Position numbers and translations under genes: made by a program. A model generated the notes under the pieces. It saw nothing but the letters and a program-made list of their open reading frames with translations. It was not told the origin of the DNA and did not search any database. This document shows positions 52,104 through 62,713 of a stretch of 64,000 bases of DNA, piece after piece (the first letter of the stretch is position 1; every line of letters begins with the position of its first letter). The DNA is from an uncultured Clostridia bacterium (lineage in GTDB: Bacteria; Bacillota; Clostridia; Oscillospirales; Oscillospiraceae), in assembly GCA_937890525.1 (NCBI GenBank), contig CALADI010000003.1:1-64000 (forward strand), written 5' to 3'.

Positions 52104-52718
52104 ATGCTTCATCTCAAGGAAACTCTTCAAGCCTACCAGAACAATGATCCGGCGGCACGCTCGAAATGGGAGATCCTTCTGCTGTACAATGGGCTGCATG
52201 CCATATTGCTGTACCGGCTGAGCCATTGGCTCTGGGGCGCTCATTGCAGATTTTTGGCAAGATTTGTCAGCCAGATCGCACGGTGGCTCACCGGGGTGGA
52301 GATCCATCCTGCGGCCCAGATCGGCAGACGGTTGGTCATTGACCACGGGACGGGTATCGTCGTTGGCGCTACCACGGTGATCGGGGACGACTGCCTGCTG
52401 TATCAAGGTGTTACTCTGGGAGGAACCGGAGTTATGCAGGGCAAGCGCCATCCCACGCTGGGTAGTAATGTGATGGTGGGCAGCGGCGCCAAGGTGCTGG
52501 GCCCCATCTTCATCGGGGACAATTCCCGGGTGGCATCCAACGCCGTGGTACTGAAGGATGTGCCGGAGAATTCCACCGTGGTGGGCGTCCCCGGCAGAGT
52601 GGTTCGGATCAACGGTGAAAAAACCGATCAGGTTCATATTCCTGACCCTGTGGCCAAAGAATTGCAAATGCTGCGGGAGCGGATCGAAATACTGGAAAAT
52701 CAACTAAAGGAGAAATGA
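52104..52718 (+). CDS. cysE: Serine O-acetyltransferase
   Basis: CysE acetylates serine for cysteine synthesis. The 204-residue protein has a helical N-terminal part (NDPAARSKWEILLLYNGLH), then left-handed beta-helix hexapeptide repeats (EIHPAAQIGRRLVIDHGTGI, GDDCLLYQGVTLGGTGVMQG). The C-terminal RIEILENQLKEK is a short coiled tail. AAGGAGG precedes the ATG. It is under the T-box, and its stop overlaps the cysS region. Confidence 0.95.
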   Translation: MLHLKETLQAYQNNDPAARSKWEILLLYNGLHAILLYRLSHWLWGAHCRFLARFVSQIARWLTGVEIHPAAQIGRRLVIDHGTGIVVGATTVIGDDCLLYQGVTLGGTGVMQGKRHPTLGSNVMVGSGAKVLGPIFIGDNSRVASNAVVLKDVPENSTVVGVPGRVVRINGEKTDQVHIPDPVAKELQMLRERIEILENQLKEK

Positions 52719-52720
52719 AC

Positions 52721-54136
52721 ATGTATTTGTATAATTCCCTGTCTCACAAGAAAGAACTGTTTACCCCCAATTCCGAGGATGTCGTAAAGATGTATACCTG
52801 CGGCCCTACGGTGTACCACTATGCCCACATCGGCAATCTGCGCACCTACATCATGGAGGATGTGCTGGAGAAGGCGCTGCGCTACCGCGGCTACAATGTG
52901 AAGCGGGTCATGAACATCACCGATGTGGGACACCTGTCCTCCGATGCCGACACCGGCGAGGATAAGATGCTCAAGGGTGCCAAGCGGGAGCATAAGTCCG
53001 TGATGGATATTGCGAAATTCTACACCGATGCTTTCTTCTCCGATTGCGAGAAGCTGAACATCAAGCGCCCGGATGTGGTGGAGCCTGCCACCAACTGCAT
53101 CGACGATTATATCAAGATCGTCTCTGTCCTGCTGGAGAAGGGGTATGCCTATGTGGCAGGAGGAAATGTGTACTTCGATACTTCCAAGCTGGAAAAGTAC
53201 TATGTGTTTAACGACCATGACGAGGATGATTTGGCTGTGGGCGTCCGGGAGGGCGTGGAAGAGGATGTGAACAAGCGGAACAAGAATGACTTTGTTCTCT
53301 GGTTCACCAAGTCCAAGTTCGAGGATCAGGCGCTGAAGTGGGATTCTCCTTGGGGTGTGGGTTATCCCGGCTGGCACATCGAGTGCTCCGGCATTTCCAT
53401 GAAGCATCTGGGGGAAGATCTGGATATCCACTGCGGCGGTATCGACAATGCCTTCCCCCACCACACCAATGAGATCGCCCAGTCGGAGAGCTATCTGGGG
53501 CATAAGTGGTGCAACTACTGGTTCCATGTCCACCATCTGAATACCGATACCGGCAAAATGTCCAAGTCTAAGGGCGAATTCCTCACCGTCAGTCTGTTGG
53601 AGCAGAAGGGGTATGACCCCATGGCTTACCGCCTGTTCTGCCTGCAGAGCCACTACCGCCGCAATCTGGTGTTCAGCTGGGAGAATCTGGACAATGCTGC
53701 TGCGGCTTATGATAAGCTGATCGCCAAGATCGCTGGTCTGAACGACGAGGGGGAAGTAGATCAACAGGTCTTTGACCAGCTCAAGGAGCGGTTCTGCAAG
53801 GCGCTGGACGGCGATCTGAATACCTCCGTTGCTGTGACCAACCTGTACGATGTGCTGAAGGCAAAGACCAACGATGCCACCAAGCTGGCTGCGCTGGCGG
53901 ACTTTGACCGGGTGCTGAGCCTGAACTTGATCTCCGCCGCTAAGACTCTGCGCCAGAAGCAGCAAGAGGAAGCTGCGGCTCAGGCAGATCCTGAAATCGA
54001 CGCCCTTGTGGCAGCCAGAACCGAAGCCAAGAAGGTCAAGGACTTTGCAAAGGCAGATCAGATCCGGGATGAACTGAAGGCACGGGGCATTGAGATCATC
54101 GATACGCCTCAGGGCGCCAAGTGGAGACGGGTATGA
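52721..54136 (+). CDS. cysS: Cysteinyl-tRNA synthetase
   Basis: CysS charges tRNA-Cys. About 471 residues with KMYTCGPTVYHYAHIGNLRT (HIGH-type with zinc Cys), zinc ligands in GWHIECSGISM, the HTNEIAQSE segment and GKMSKSKGEF. ATG 52721 has AAGGAG 8 nt upstream; the ATG at 52715 has only 2 nt spacing. It follows cysE and is under the same T-box. It overlaps polA by 4 nt. Confidence 0.96.
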   Translation: MYLYNSLSHKKELFTPNSEDVVKMYTCGPTVYHYAHIGNLRTYIMEDVLEKALRYRGYNVKRVMNITDVGHLSSDADTGEDKMLKGAKREHKSVMDIAKFYTDAFFSDCEKLNIKRPDVVEPATNCIDDYIKIVSVLLEKGYAYVAGGNVYFDTSKLEKYYVFNDHDEDDLAVGVREGVEEDVNKRNKNDFVLWFTKSKFEDQALKWDSPWGVGYPGWHIECSGISMKHLGEDLDIHCGGIDNAFPHHTNEIAQSESYLGHKWCNYWFHVHHLNTDTGKMSKSKGEFLTVSLLEQKGYDPMAYRLFCLQSHYRRNLVFSWENLDNAAAAYDKLIAKIAGLNDEGEVDQQVFDQLKERFCKALDGDLNTSVAVTNLYDVLKAKTNDATKLAALADFDRVLSLNLISAAKTLRQKQQEEAAAQADPEIDALVAARTEAKKVKDFAKADQIRDELKARGIEIIDTPQGAKWRRV

Positions 54137-56664
54137 AACTGCTGATCCTAGACGGCAACAGCGTCATCAACCGGGCGTTCTTCGGCGTGCGTCCCCTCAC
54201 CACTCGTGACGGGCTGTTTACCCATGCGATTTATGGCTTTCTGAACATTCTCGAACGCATGGAAAAGGAAGAGCAGCCCGAAGCGGTGTGCGTTGCATTC
54301 GACCTTCACGGCCCGACTTTCCGCCACCTGCGTTATGACGGATACAAGGCCAACCGCCATGGAATGCCGGAAGAACTGGCGATGCAGATGCCGGTGATGA
54401 AGCAGGTGCTCTCTGCCATGAATATCCCCATCTACGAATGCCAAGGATGGGAAGCGGACGATGTGATCGGTACCGTGGGTAAAATCTGCGGTGAGCAGGA
54501 CTGGGACTGCGTCATCGTGACCGGTGACCGGGACTCCCTTCAGCTGATCGATCAGCATGTCAATGTGAAGCTGGTCATCAGCAAGCAGGGAAAGACCACG
54601 ACTACCCTCTATGATGAGGAGACCTTCCGGGGAGAATACGGCTTTGAGCCGAAGAAACTCATCGATTTGAAAGCGCTGATGGGAGATTCCTCGGATAATA
54701 TTCCTGGTGTAGCAGGGGTTGGCCCCAAGACCGCCACGGATCTGCTGCTTCGGTTTGGCAGTCTGGACGGAGTGTATGCCAACTTGGAGGACAGCACCAT
54801 CCGTCCCAAGCTGCGGGAGAAGCTGGAAACGGGGAAGGAGAATGCCTATCTTTCCTATGAATTGGCAACCATCCGCCCGGAAGCACCCATCACCTTTTCT
54901 CCTATGGATGCGGTGATCCGACCGCCCAACAGACAGGCGCTTTATGACCTGTTTGTCAGATTGGAATTTGTGAAACTCATCGACCGTTATCATCTTGGGG
55001 GGCAGGATGCTGCCCCTGTGATGCCCACCGGTTCCGCAGAAACGCTTCCACGGCAGGACCATCTGCCGGAGCCGGGGACACCCTGCGGCATCTATGCTGC
55101 GCCTGATGGCAGCATCGGCGTGGCGTGGGCTGAGGGTGTATGCGTCGTGACCCCCATGGAGTCCGGCTCTCTTGCGAATCTTCTGTCCGGGGGGACGGAC
55201 TGGGTGGGGCATGATATCAAATCCGCCATGCATCTTCTGGCGGATCGGGATCTTCCTCTGCCGGAGTTTGCCTTTGATACGGCGCTGGCTGCTTACGACT
55301 TGAATCCCACCCAATCGGATTACCCAGTTTCTAAGCTGGCGACCAACTATCTGGGAATGTCCGTAGAGGATGGAGACGCCGCCGCCTGCGCCGAAGCGGT
55401 ATGGAATCTGCGCCAGCCCTTGACGCAGGAACTGCAGCGTCAGGAAATGGAGCGGCTTTACAATGATATTGAGCTGCCCCTGTGCGATGTGCTCTACCGC
55501 ATGGAGCGAGCAGGCATCGCCATTGACCGGGACAAATTGGTGTCCTTTGGGAGCATGCTCGCCCAGCGGATCGCCCAGTGTGAGCAGATCATCTTCTCCT
55601 ATTCAGAGGAGCCGTTCAATATCAATTCCACCAAACAGTTGGGGACGCTGCTGTTCGAGAAGTTAGAGCTGCCCCCCATCAAAAAGACCAAGACCGGCTA
55701 TTCCACCAATGCCGATGTGCTGGAGAAGCTGAAGCATCTGCACCCCATCATCCCGGCAATCATGGATTACCGGATGCTCACGAAGCTGAAATCCACCTAT
55801 GCCGACGGACTCATGAAGGTGATCGGCGAAGATGGACGAATTCGCACCACCTTCCAGAATCTGGTCACAGCCACCGGGCGGCTGTCCTCCACCGAGCCGA
55901 ATCTGCAAAACATTCCCGTTCGTACCGATTTGGGGGCGGAGATCCGCAAGATGTTTGTCCCCCGGGAGGGCTGTGTGCTTGTGGACGCGGACTACAGCCA
56001 GATCGAGCTGCGGGTGCTTTCCCACATCGCAGACGATCAGACCATGATCCATGCCTTTGCTTCCGGGCAGGATATCCACGCCGTCACGGCATCGCAGGTG
56101 TTCCATGTTCCGGTGGATCAGGTGACCAGCCTTCAGCGCAGACATGCCAAGGCGGTGAATTTCGGCATTGTGTATGGCATCTCTGAATTCTCTCTGTCCG
56201 AGGATATCGGCGTTTCCAGATGGGAAGCGAAGAACTATATCGATTCCTACTTGGCGACTTATTCCGGGGTGCGGGCGTATATGCGTCAGGTGGTTGCCGA
56301 TGCCCGGGAGACTGGCTACACCACCACCCTGTATGGGCGCCGGCGTGCCATCCCTGAGCTCAAGAGCAGCAACTACAACATCCGTCAGGGAGCAGAGCGG
56401 ATCGCCCTGAACACCCCCATTCAGGGGACGGCGGCGGATCTGATCAAGCTGGCGATGATCCGGGTGGACAAGGCGTTGAGGGAGACCTATCCTCAGGCTA
56501 AGCTGATCCTACAGGTTCACGACGAACTGATCGTGGAGTGCCCCGAGGAGATCGCCCCTCAGGTGGCGCAGCTGATGAGCCGGGAAATGGAGCATGTGGC
56601 ACAGCTTCATGTTCCGCTGACGGCAGAAGCCAAATGGGGAGAAAGCTGGTACGACGCCAAATGA
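54133..56664 (+). CDS. polA: DNA polymerase I
   Basis: PolA fills gaps and removes RNA primers. The 843-residue protein has the 5'-3' nuclease domain (LLILDGNSVINRAFFGVRPL, GWEADDVIGTVG, ALMGDSSDNIPGVAGVGPKTA), a middle exonuclease-like domain (about 305-440), and the polymerase domain with motif A DADYSQIELRVLSH, motif B RRHAKAVNFGIVYG and motif C QVHDELIVECP. In the middle domain the DxE motif reads APDGS and the second Asp region reads GHDIKSAMH, so proofreading is likely lost, as in other Firmicutes. ATG 54133 overlaps cysS (ATGA). Confidence 0.96.
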   Translation: MKLLILDGNSVINRAFFGVRPLTTRDGLFTHAIYGFLNILERMEKEEQPEAVCVAFDLHGPTFRHLRYDGYKANRHGMPEELAMQMPVMKQVLSAMNIPIYECQGWEADDVIGTVGKICGEQDWDCVIVTGDRDSLQLIDQHVNVKLVISKQGKTTTTLYDEETFRGEYGFEPKKLIDLKALMGDSSDNIPGVAGVGPKTATDLLLRFGSLDGVYANLEDSTIRPKLREKLETGKENAYLSYELATIRPEAPITFSPMDAVIRPPNRQALYDLFVRLEFVKLIDRYHLGGQDAAPVMPTGSAETLPRQDHLPEPGTPCGIYAAPDGSIGVAWAEGVCVVTPMESGSLANLLSGGTDWVGHDIKSAMHLLADRDLPLPEFAFDTALAAYDLNPTQSDYPVSKLATNYLGMSVEDGDAAACAEAVWNLRQPLTQELQRQEMERLYNDIELPLCDVLYRMERAGIAIDRDKLVSFGSMLAQRIAQCEQIIFSYSEEPFNINSTKQLGTLLFEKLELPPIKKTKTGYSTNADVLEKLKHLHPIIPAIMDYRMLTKLKSTYADGLMKVIGEDGRIRTTFQNLVTATGRLSSTEPNLQNIPVRTDLGAEIRKMFVPREGCVLVDADYSQIELRVLSHIADDQTMIHAFASGQDIHAVTASQVFHVPVDQVTSLQRRHAKAVNFGIVYGISEFSLSEDIGVSRWEAKNYIDSYLATYSGVRAYMRQVVADARETGYTTTLYGRRRAIPELKSSNYNIRQGAERIALNTPIQGTAADLIKLAMIRVDKALRETYPQAKLILQVHDELIVECPEEIAPQVAQLMSREMEHVAQLHVPLTAEAKWGESWYDAK

Positions 56665-57095
56665 TCGTCATAGAAGAAATGAAGTCCCGGCATATTCCCC
56701 AGATCGCCGCATTGGAACGAGAACTGTTTTCAGAGCCATGGAGTGAAAATTCCATTGCTTCGGAACTGGAAAACCCGCTGGCATTGTGGCTGGTGGCTGT
56801 GGAAGGGGACACCGTAGCCGGATATATCGGATCTCAGACGGTGATGGAGGAAGCGGATATGCTGAATCTGGCGGTGGGCGAAAAGTTCCGCAGGCAGGGG
56901 ATCGGCAGGCTCCTGGTGTCGGAATTGATCCGCCGTCTGGATGCCCATAGCTTGACCCTTGAAGTCCGGGTGAGCAATGAACCGGCGAAGCGGCTGTATG
57001 ACTCCATGGGGTTCATGCAGGTGGGACTGAGAAAGAATTACTATCACAAGCCGAAAGAAGATGGAATGATTCTAAGAAAGGAGTGGGGGAAGTGA
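56661..57095 (+). CDS. rimI: Ribosomal protein alanine N-acetyltransferase RimI-type
   Basis: This 144-residue GNAT enzyme would acetylate protein N-termini. Motif A reads VGEKFRRQGIGRLLVSELI (RxxGxG/A), followed by TLEVRVSNEPAKRLYDSMGF. It overlaps polA by 4 nt and tsaD by 4 nt. In many Firmicutes tsaE and tsaB lie beside rimI and tsaD; here only rimI-tsaD are together. Confidence 0.9.
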   Translation: MIVIEEMKSRHIPQIAALERELFSEPWSENSIASELENPLALWLVAVEGDTVAGYIGSQTVMEEADMLNLAVGEKFRRQGIGRLLVSELIRRLDAHSLTLEVRVSNEPAKRLYDSMGFMQVGLRKNYYHKPKEDGMILRKEWGK

Positions 57096-58108
57096 ATATA
57101 TTGGCAGTAGAATCTTCCTGCGACGAAACGGCGGTGGCCATCGTCCGGGATGGACGGGAGGTTCTGGTGGACTGCATTGCATCCCAAGTGGATCTGCACA
57201 AGGTCTACGGAGGTGTTGTGCCGGAGATCGCATCCAGAAAGCACATCGAAGCCATCTATGGTCTGGCGGATCAGGCCCTGGAGCAGGCGGGGCTTACCCG
57301 GGCGGATGTGGATGCCGTTGCCGTGACCTATGCCCCCGGTCTGATCGGTGCGGTACTGGTGGGGGTGAATTTTGCCAAGGCGCTGGCGCTGGCGCTGGAC
57401 AAGCCCTTGATCCCTGTCCACCATATCCGTGGGCACATCGCCGCCAACTATCTGGCATTTCCCGAACTGGAGCCGCCGTTTTTGTGCCTGGTGGTCTCCG
57501 GCGGGCATACCATGATCGTGCAGGTGGAGGATTACACTAAAATGCGCATCTTGGGAACGACGCTGGATGATGCCGCGGGAGAATGCTTCGACAAGGTGGG
57601 CAGAGTCTTGGGGATGCCCTATCCCGGTGGTGCTGCCATGGACCGTGCCGCCCAGCAGGGGGACGATCAGAAGTACCCGATGCCCTGCCCCAAGCCGGGC
57701 GAGAACCCCTATGATATGAGCTTTTCCGGACTCAAGACAGCGGCGCTGAATACCATCCATCACGCCCAGCAGATCCACGAGGAATTGGACATCAACAGTC
57801 TGAGCGCCAGTTTCACCCGTGCGGTGTCGGACATTCTGGTGCCCCGGGTGGTTCGAGCTTTGGAGGAAACGGGATGCCGCAAGCTGGCCATTGCCGGTGG
57901 CGTGGCTGCCAACACCCGGATCCGAAAGGACATGTTGGCAGCTGCCGAAGCCATGGGAGTATCGGTCTATCTGCCGCCGCTGAGCCTCTGTGGAGACAAC
58001 GGTGCCATGATCGGCGCGCAGGGCTATTATGAGTATCTGGCGGGGAACACCGCCGGGATGGAGCTGAATGCCTATGCCACAAAGTCCATCCTTGGGGAGA
58101 CCATCTGA
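57092..58108 (+). CDS. tsaD: tRNA N6-adenosine threonylcarbamoyltransferase
   Basis: TsaD makes the t6A modification at tRNA position 37 with TsaB and TsaE. The 338 residues have ILAVESSCDETAVAIV, the metal-binding HHIRGH (His 111, His 115), VVSGGHTM, YPGGAAMD, SFSGLKTAA and the ATP/metal segment LCGDNGAMIGAQGYYE. The start is GTG 57092 because AAGGAG is 8 nt upstream; GTG 57083 abuts that site. It is the last gene of the plus-strand run from cysE. Confidence 0.96.
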   Translation: MNILAVESSCDETAVAIVRDGREVLVDCIASQVDLHKVYGGVVPEIASRKHIEAIYGLADQALEQAGLTRADVDAVAVTYAPGLIGAVLVGVNFAKALALALDKPLIPVHHIRGHIAANYLAFPELEPPFLCLVVSGGHTMIVQVEDYTKMRILGTTLDDAAGECFDKVGRVLGMPYPGGAAMDRAAQQGDDQKYPMPCPKPGENPYDMSFSGLKTAALNTIHHAQQIHEELDINSLSASFTRAVSDILVPRVVRALEETGCRKLAIAGGVAANTRIRKDMLAAAEAMGVSVYLPPLSLCGDNGAMIGAQGYYEYLAGNTAGMELNAYATKSILGETI

Positions 58109-58132
58109 CGGAACTTAGATCCTAAAAGTGCA

Positions 58133-58166
58133 AAAAATGGCAGACACCGAAGTGTCTGCCATTTTT
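58133..58166 (+). terminator. Bidirectional terminator after tsaD
   Basis: A 15-bp perfect stem (58133-58147 with 58152-58166, loop CGAA) with A and T runs separates tsaD from the convergent rhomboid-like gene. Confidence 0.9.
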
Positions 58167-58192
58167 ATCATGATTTTGTTGAACAAAGTGGG

Positions 58193-59053
58193 TTACTGGA
58201 TATGGGTATGGTTGGAAATGTGGTCAGAGCAGTAGCAGTAGTAGCCGTTGCACTTGGAGCAGTAGCGGAATTCCAGTTCCGGGTTGGTGGCATCGGTTCG
58301 TCCGCAGACGGTGCATTTGTGGGTGTAGGGAGCCTGCTGGGTGGCATGGGTCGCCTCGTAAGAGCCTGCCTTGTTGAATGGGATGGTCTTGGAAGTGGGG
58401 TGGGCGGCACGCTTCACCGTCCTGCGGGCATTGACCCGCCAACTCATAGGCAGCACATTCAGCACATCCGAGCCGAAGAACAGGAAGTAGTTCCCCAGAG
58501 CGATCAGAGGGAACAGATTGTAGGGGAAGGGATTAAAAAGGCCGAAGATCACCACCAGCAGATCCAGCACTGCAAAGATCCACGCCCGAACCGGGATGAT
58601 GAAAAACAGCAGGAACTGGGAATCCGGGTACATGGTGGCGTAGGCCAAGAACAGGCTCATGTTCAGATAGTAGACATCCGCCTGACCGCCGAAGATCATG
58701 CAGTACACATCCATCAGCACCACGCCGGTGAGATAAAACAGATTGAAGCGGAAGGTGCCCCAAACATTTTCCATGGCTCTGCCCAGAGAGTAGTAACACA
58801 GCAGGGTAATGGCGGTGAGCAGGATATTGCCTCCGGTATAGCACAGGGGATAGGTAAACAGCCGCCAGATCTGACCATGGAGGATGGCCTGACGGTCAAA
58901 CATAAACACACGGTAGAGAATGTTGCTGGGGTCGACCATGCTCATGAATGCCATGATGGCCGAGCCGATGCTGATGTAGAGCATCAGATTGGGGATGCCC
59001 TTGTTTCGGTTGGCGAAACAGAAACGGTTAAATCGTTTTCGTAGATCCTTCAA
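58193..59053 (-). CDS. Rhomboid-like membrane protein with C-terminal zinc ribbon, likely proteolytically inactive
   Basis: The best start is TTG 59053, with GAGG 8 nt upstream; the frame is open to ATG 59119. The 286-residue protein has about six membrane helices. The loop-1 HGQIWRLFTYPL matches the WR motif of rhomboids. The GxSx region reads NMSL (Ser 133), and the helix that normally carries the His reads IALGNYFLFFG with no His. The C-terminus (247-278) has CTVC and CSKC with extra Cys and His, a zinc-ribbon. It is probably a rhomboid-fold binding protein rather than a protease. Confidence 0.75.
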   Translation of the reverse strand: MKDLRKRFNRFCFANRNKGIPNLMLYISIGSAIMAFMSMVDPSNILYRVFMFDRQAILHGQIWRLFTYPLCYTGGNILLTAITLLCYYSLGRAMENVWGTFRFNLFYLTGVVLMDVYCMIFGGQADVYYLNMSLFLAYATMYPDSQFLLFFIIPVRAWIFAVLDLLVVIFGLFNPFPYNLFPLIALGNYFLFFGSDVLNVLPMSWRVNARRTVKRAAHPTSKTIPFNKAGSYEATHATQQAPYTHKCTVCGRTDATNPELEFRYCSKCNGYYCYCSDHISNHTHIQ

Positions 59054-59162
59054 AACAGTCACCTCGATGGAATATTGGGTATATTTTACCAGTTTGTCCC
59101 GGAAAAGTCCATAGCACAATTATGAACAATTCGTCAATGTTGGGCGACGGCGGGAAAAACAC

Positions 59163-59191
59163 TTGACAAGCCCATAAAAAGAAAGTAGAAT
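59163..59191 (+). promoter_or_regulatory. Sigma-A promoter of metK
   Basis: TTGACA (59163-59168), 17 nt, TAGAAT (59186-59191), just upstream of the SAM-I leader. Confidence 0.75.
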
Positions 59192-59199
59192 AGTGGCGA

Positions 59200-59348
59200 A
59201 CTAAATAAAAGCCTTATCAAGAGTGGTGGAGGGAACGGCCCTGTGAAGCCCGGCAACCTGAGCAATCAAGGTGCTAAATCCGTCGGCTAAATCGAAAGAT
59301 GAGGATTCGAGAACTGCTTAGCGCTCCGAATCGTCGGTGCGCTTTTTT
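59200..59348 (+). promoter_or_regulatory. SAM-I (S-box) riboswitch upstream of metK
   Basis: The aptamer 59213-59303 has P1 strands CTTATC and GATGAG, followed by the consensus CAAGAGTGGTGGAGGGA and GAAGCCCGGCAACC. The expression platform has the terminator GCGCTCCGA (59321-59329) with TCGGTGCGC (59334-59342), then TTTTTT. High S-adenosylmethionine should stop transcription before metK. Confidence 0.95.
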
Positions 59349-59372
59349 AACGCGCACAGAAAGGAAATTACT

Positions 59373-60521
<1,149 letters not shown>

Positions 60522-60544
60522 CAGTCCCATCTTAATAGGAAAAG

Positions 60545-60583
60545 AAATACCGAAGGCGCAAAGAAACTGCACCTTCGGTATTT
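60545..60583 (+). terminator. Terminator after metK
   Basis: A 12-bp perfect stem (AAATACCGAAGG, 60545-60556, with 60572-60583) ends in TTTTT. Confidence 0.85.
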
Positions 60584-60611
60584 TTGCATGGACGGCATCC
60601 ATTTCTTTTTG

Positions 60612-60640
60612 TTGAAATCTCTCGGCAAAATTGGTAAAAT
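60612..60640 (+). promoter_or_regulatory. Sigma-A promoter of nadE
   Basis: TTGAAA (60612-60617), 17 nt, TAAAAT (60635-60640), 28 nt before the start. Confidence 0.55.
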
Positions 60641-60668
60641 AAAAGAAAAACTGTTATGGAGGTTATAT

Positions 60669-62618
60669 ATGCTGGACTTCATCCGAATCGCCTGCGCCGT
60701 CCCTCCGGTGCAGGTTGGAGATGTTACAAAGAATACAGACGATATCTGCCGTTACATCAAGGCGGCGGACGAAGCCAAGGCGGATGTTCTGGTTCTGCCG
60801 GAACTGGCGCTGACGGGCTACACCTGTGCCGATCTGTTCTTCCAATGGCACATGGAGCGCTCGGCCATGGCGGGGCTTCAGCGGATCATCGATTTCTGCG
60901 GCGAGCATCCCAGATTGACCGTGGCGGTGGGCATCGGGCTGACCATTTGCGGTCAGATGTACAACTGCTGCGCCATCGTCTCCGGCGGTGTGCTGCGGGG
61001 TATCGTGCCCAAGACATTTATCCCCAATTACAATGAATTTTATGAATATCGGTGGTTCTCCTCCTCGTCGGATCTGACGGTGGACACGGTCTCCATGAAG
61101 GAATTGGGGTTGCGGGGGGATTACTGTGTTCCTGTGGGCAAGGATCTGATCTTCACCATTGGTGACGGCGCCAAGCTGGGTGCGGAGATCTGCGAGGATC
61201 TCTGGACACCCCTGCCCCCCAGCACATTGGCTTGTCTCAACGGTGCGGAAGTTATCGTGAACCTGTCTGCATCCAACGAGACGGTGGGCAAGCGGGAGTA
61301 TCGGAGGAATCTGGTGAAGAACCAAAGCTCCCGGTGCAACTGCGTCTATGCCTATTGCTCCTCCGGTTCTACTGAGTCCACCACCGATGTGGTGTTCTCC
61401 GGTCACAGCATGATCACCCAAGACGGGTATATGCTGGCGGAGAATCAAAACCTGATCGATACGGACTATATGATCGTGCAGGATGCAGATTTGGGTGCGA
61501 TCCGGGCAGAGCGTAAACGGAACAAGAGCGTCCGTGACTGCACCAGTGTCTACGGCGTTCTGGAACCTATGCGGTATGTGGACTGCGAGTGCCAGTCCCT
61601 GCGGTCAGACGGCGCGCTGTATCAGGTGGAGAAGATGCCCTTTGTTCCCCAAAGCCAAGGTGACCGCCGGGAGCGGTGCATGGATATCTTCCAGATCCAA
61701 GTCAGCGGGTTGAAGCGCCGGCTGGATGCCATCGGCACCAATGCGGTCATCGGCGTGTCCGGCGGGCTGGACTCGACGCTGGCGCTGCTGGTCACGGCGG
61801 AAGCCATGCGTCAGCTTGGACGGCCGGCAACGGATGTGTATGGGCTGACCATGCCCTGCTTCGGTACCACTGACCGAACCTACCGCAATGCCCTGCGTCT
61901 TATGGAGAAGCTGGGGATCAGCCAAAAGGAGATCAACATCCGTCAGTCGGTGCTGGCGCATTTCCGGGATATCGGACATGATCCCCAAGTCACGGACGGG
62001 ACTTATGAGAATGCCCAGGCGAGAGAGCGCACCCAAGTGCTGATGGACTATGCTTCCATCGTCAACGGTATCGTGATCGGCACCGGGGATCTCAGCGAAT
62101 TGGCATTGGGCTGGTGTACCTATAACGGCGATCACATGAGCATGTATTCTGTCAATGGTACCATCCCCAAGACGCTGATGCAGGAGATGATCCGTGCCAT
62201 TGCCGATACTCCTGCCTTTGCCGGTGTTCGGGAGATCTTGGGCGATATTCTGGATACCCCCATCAGCCCGGAACTGCTCCCGCCGGATGACTCCGGCAAG
62301 ATCGCCCAGCAGACCGAGGATCTGGTTGGTCCTTATGTGCTCCATGACTTCTTTCTGTACTATATGCTGCGCTATGGTGCCGAGCCTGCGAAGATCTATC
62401 TGCTGGCCTGCCGGGTATTTGCGGATGAGTATGCTCCGGATACCATCAAAAAATGGCTGCGGGTATTCTACCGGCGGTTCTTCTCCCAGCAGTTTAAGAG
62501 AAGCTGTCAGCCCGACGGAGTCAAGGTGGGCAATATTTGCGTCAGCCCCCGTGGGGATTGGAAAATGCCCAGCGAAGCAAGCTGCCGCACTTGGATGGAG
62601 CAGATCGACAAGCTTTGA
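60669..62618 (+). CDS. nadE: Glutamine-dependent NAD+ synthetase
   Basis: NadE amidates deamido-NAD using glutamine. The 649-residue protein has an N-terminal nitrilase domain with Glu in VLPELALTGYTC, Lys in GIVPKTFIPNYNEFYE and Cys in LGAEICEDLWTP, then the synthetase domain with GVSGGLDST (P-loop) and IVIGTGDLSELALGW. GGAGG precedes ATG 60669. This is the long glutamine-hydrolysing form. Confidence 0.96.
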   Translation: MLDFIRIACAVPPVQVGDVTKNTDDICRYIKAADEAKADVLVLPELALTGYTCADLFFQWHMERSAMAGLQRIIDFCGEHPRLTVAVGIGLTICGQMYNCCAIVSGGVLRGIVPKTFIPNYNEFYEYRWFSSSSDLTVDTVSMKELGLRGDYCVPVGKDLIFTIGDGAKLGAEICEDLWTPLPPSTLACLNGAEVIVNLSASNETVGKREYRRNLVKNQSSRCNCVYAYCSSGSTESTTDVVFSGHSMITQDGYMLAENQNLIDTDYMIVQDADLGAIRAERKRNKSVRDCTSVYGVLEPMRYVDCECQSLRSDGALYQVEKMPFVPQSQGDRRERCMDIFQIQVSGLKRRLDAIGTNAVIGVSGGLDSTLALLVTAEAMRQLGRPATDVYGLTMPCFGTTDRTYRNALRLMEKLGISQKEINIRQSVLAHFRDIGHDPQVTDGTYENAQARERTQVLMDYASIVNGIVIGTGDLSELALGWCTYNGDHMSMYSVNGTIPKTLMQEMIRAIADTPAFAGVREILGDILDTPISPELLPPDDSGKIAQQTEDLVGPYVLHDFFLYYMLRYGAEPAKIYLLACRVFADEYAPDTIKKWLRVFYRRFFSQQFKRSCQPDGVKVGNICVSPRGDWKMPSEASCRTWMEQIDKL

Positions 62619-62641
62619 TATAAAAATCCAATGCATATGAG

Positions 62642-62676
62642 AAAAGAGGCATGGCTGCAAGTCATGCCTCTTTTTT
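62642..62676 (+). terminator. Bidirectional terminator between nadE and dpaB
   Basis: A 12-bp stem (AAAAGAGGCATG, 62642-62653, with 62663-62674) carries TTTTTT on the plus side. On the minus strand the sequence after it is CTTTTCTCAT. Confidence 0.85.
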
Positions 62677-62713
62677 GTCAGATTACTTAGAAATGTGGAA
62701 AGAATCCCGAAGT

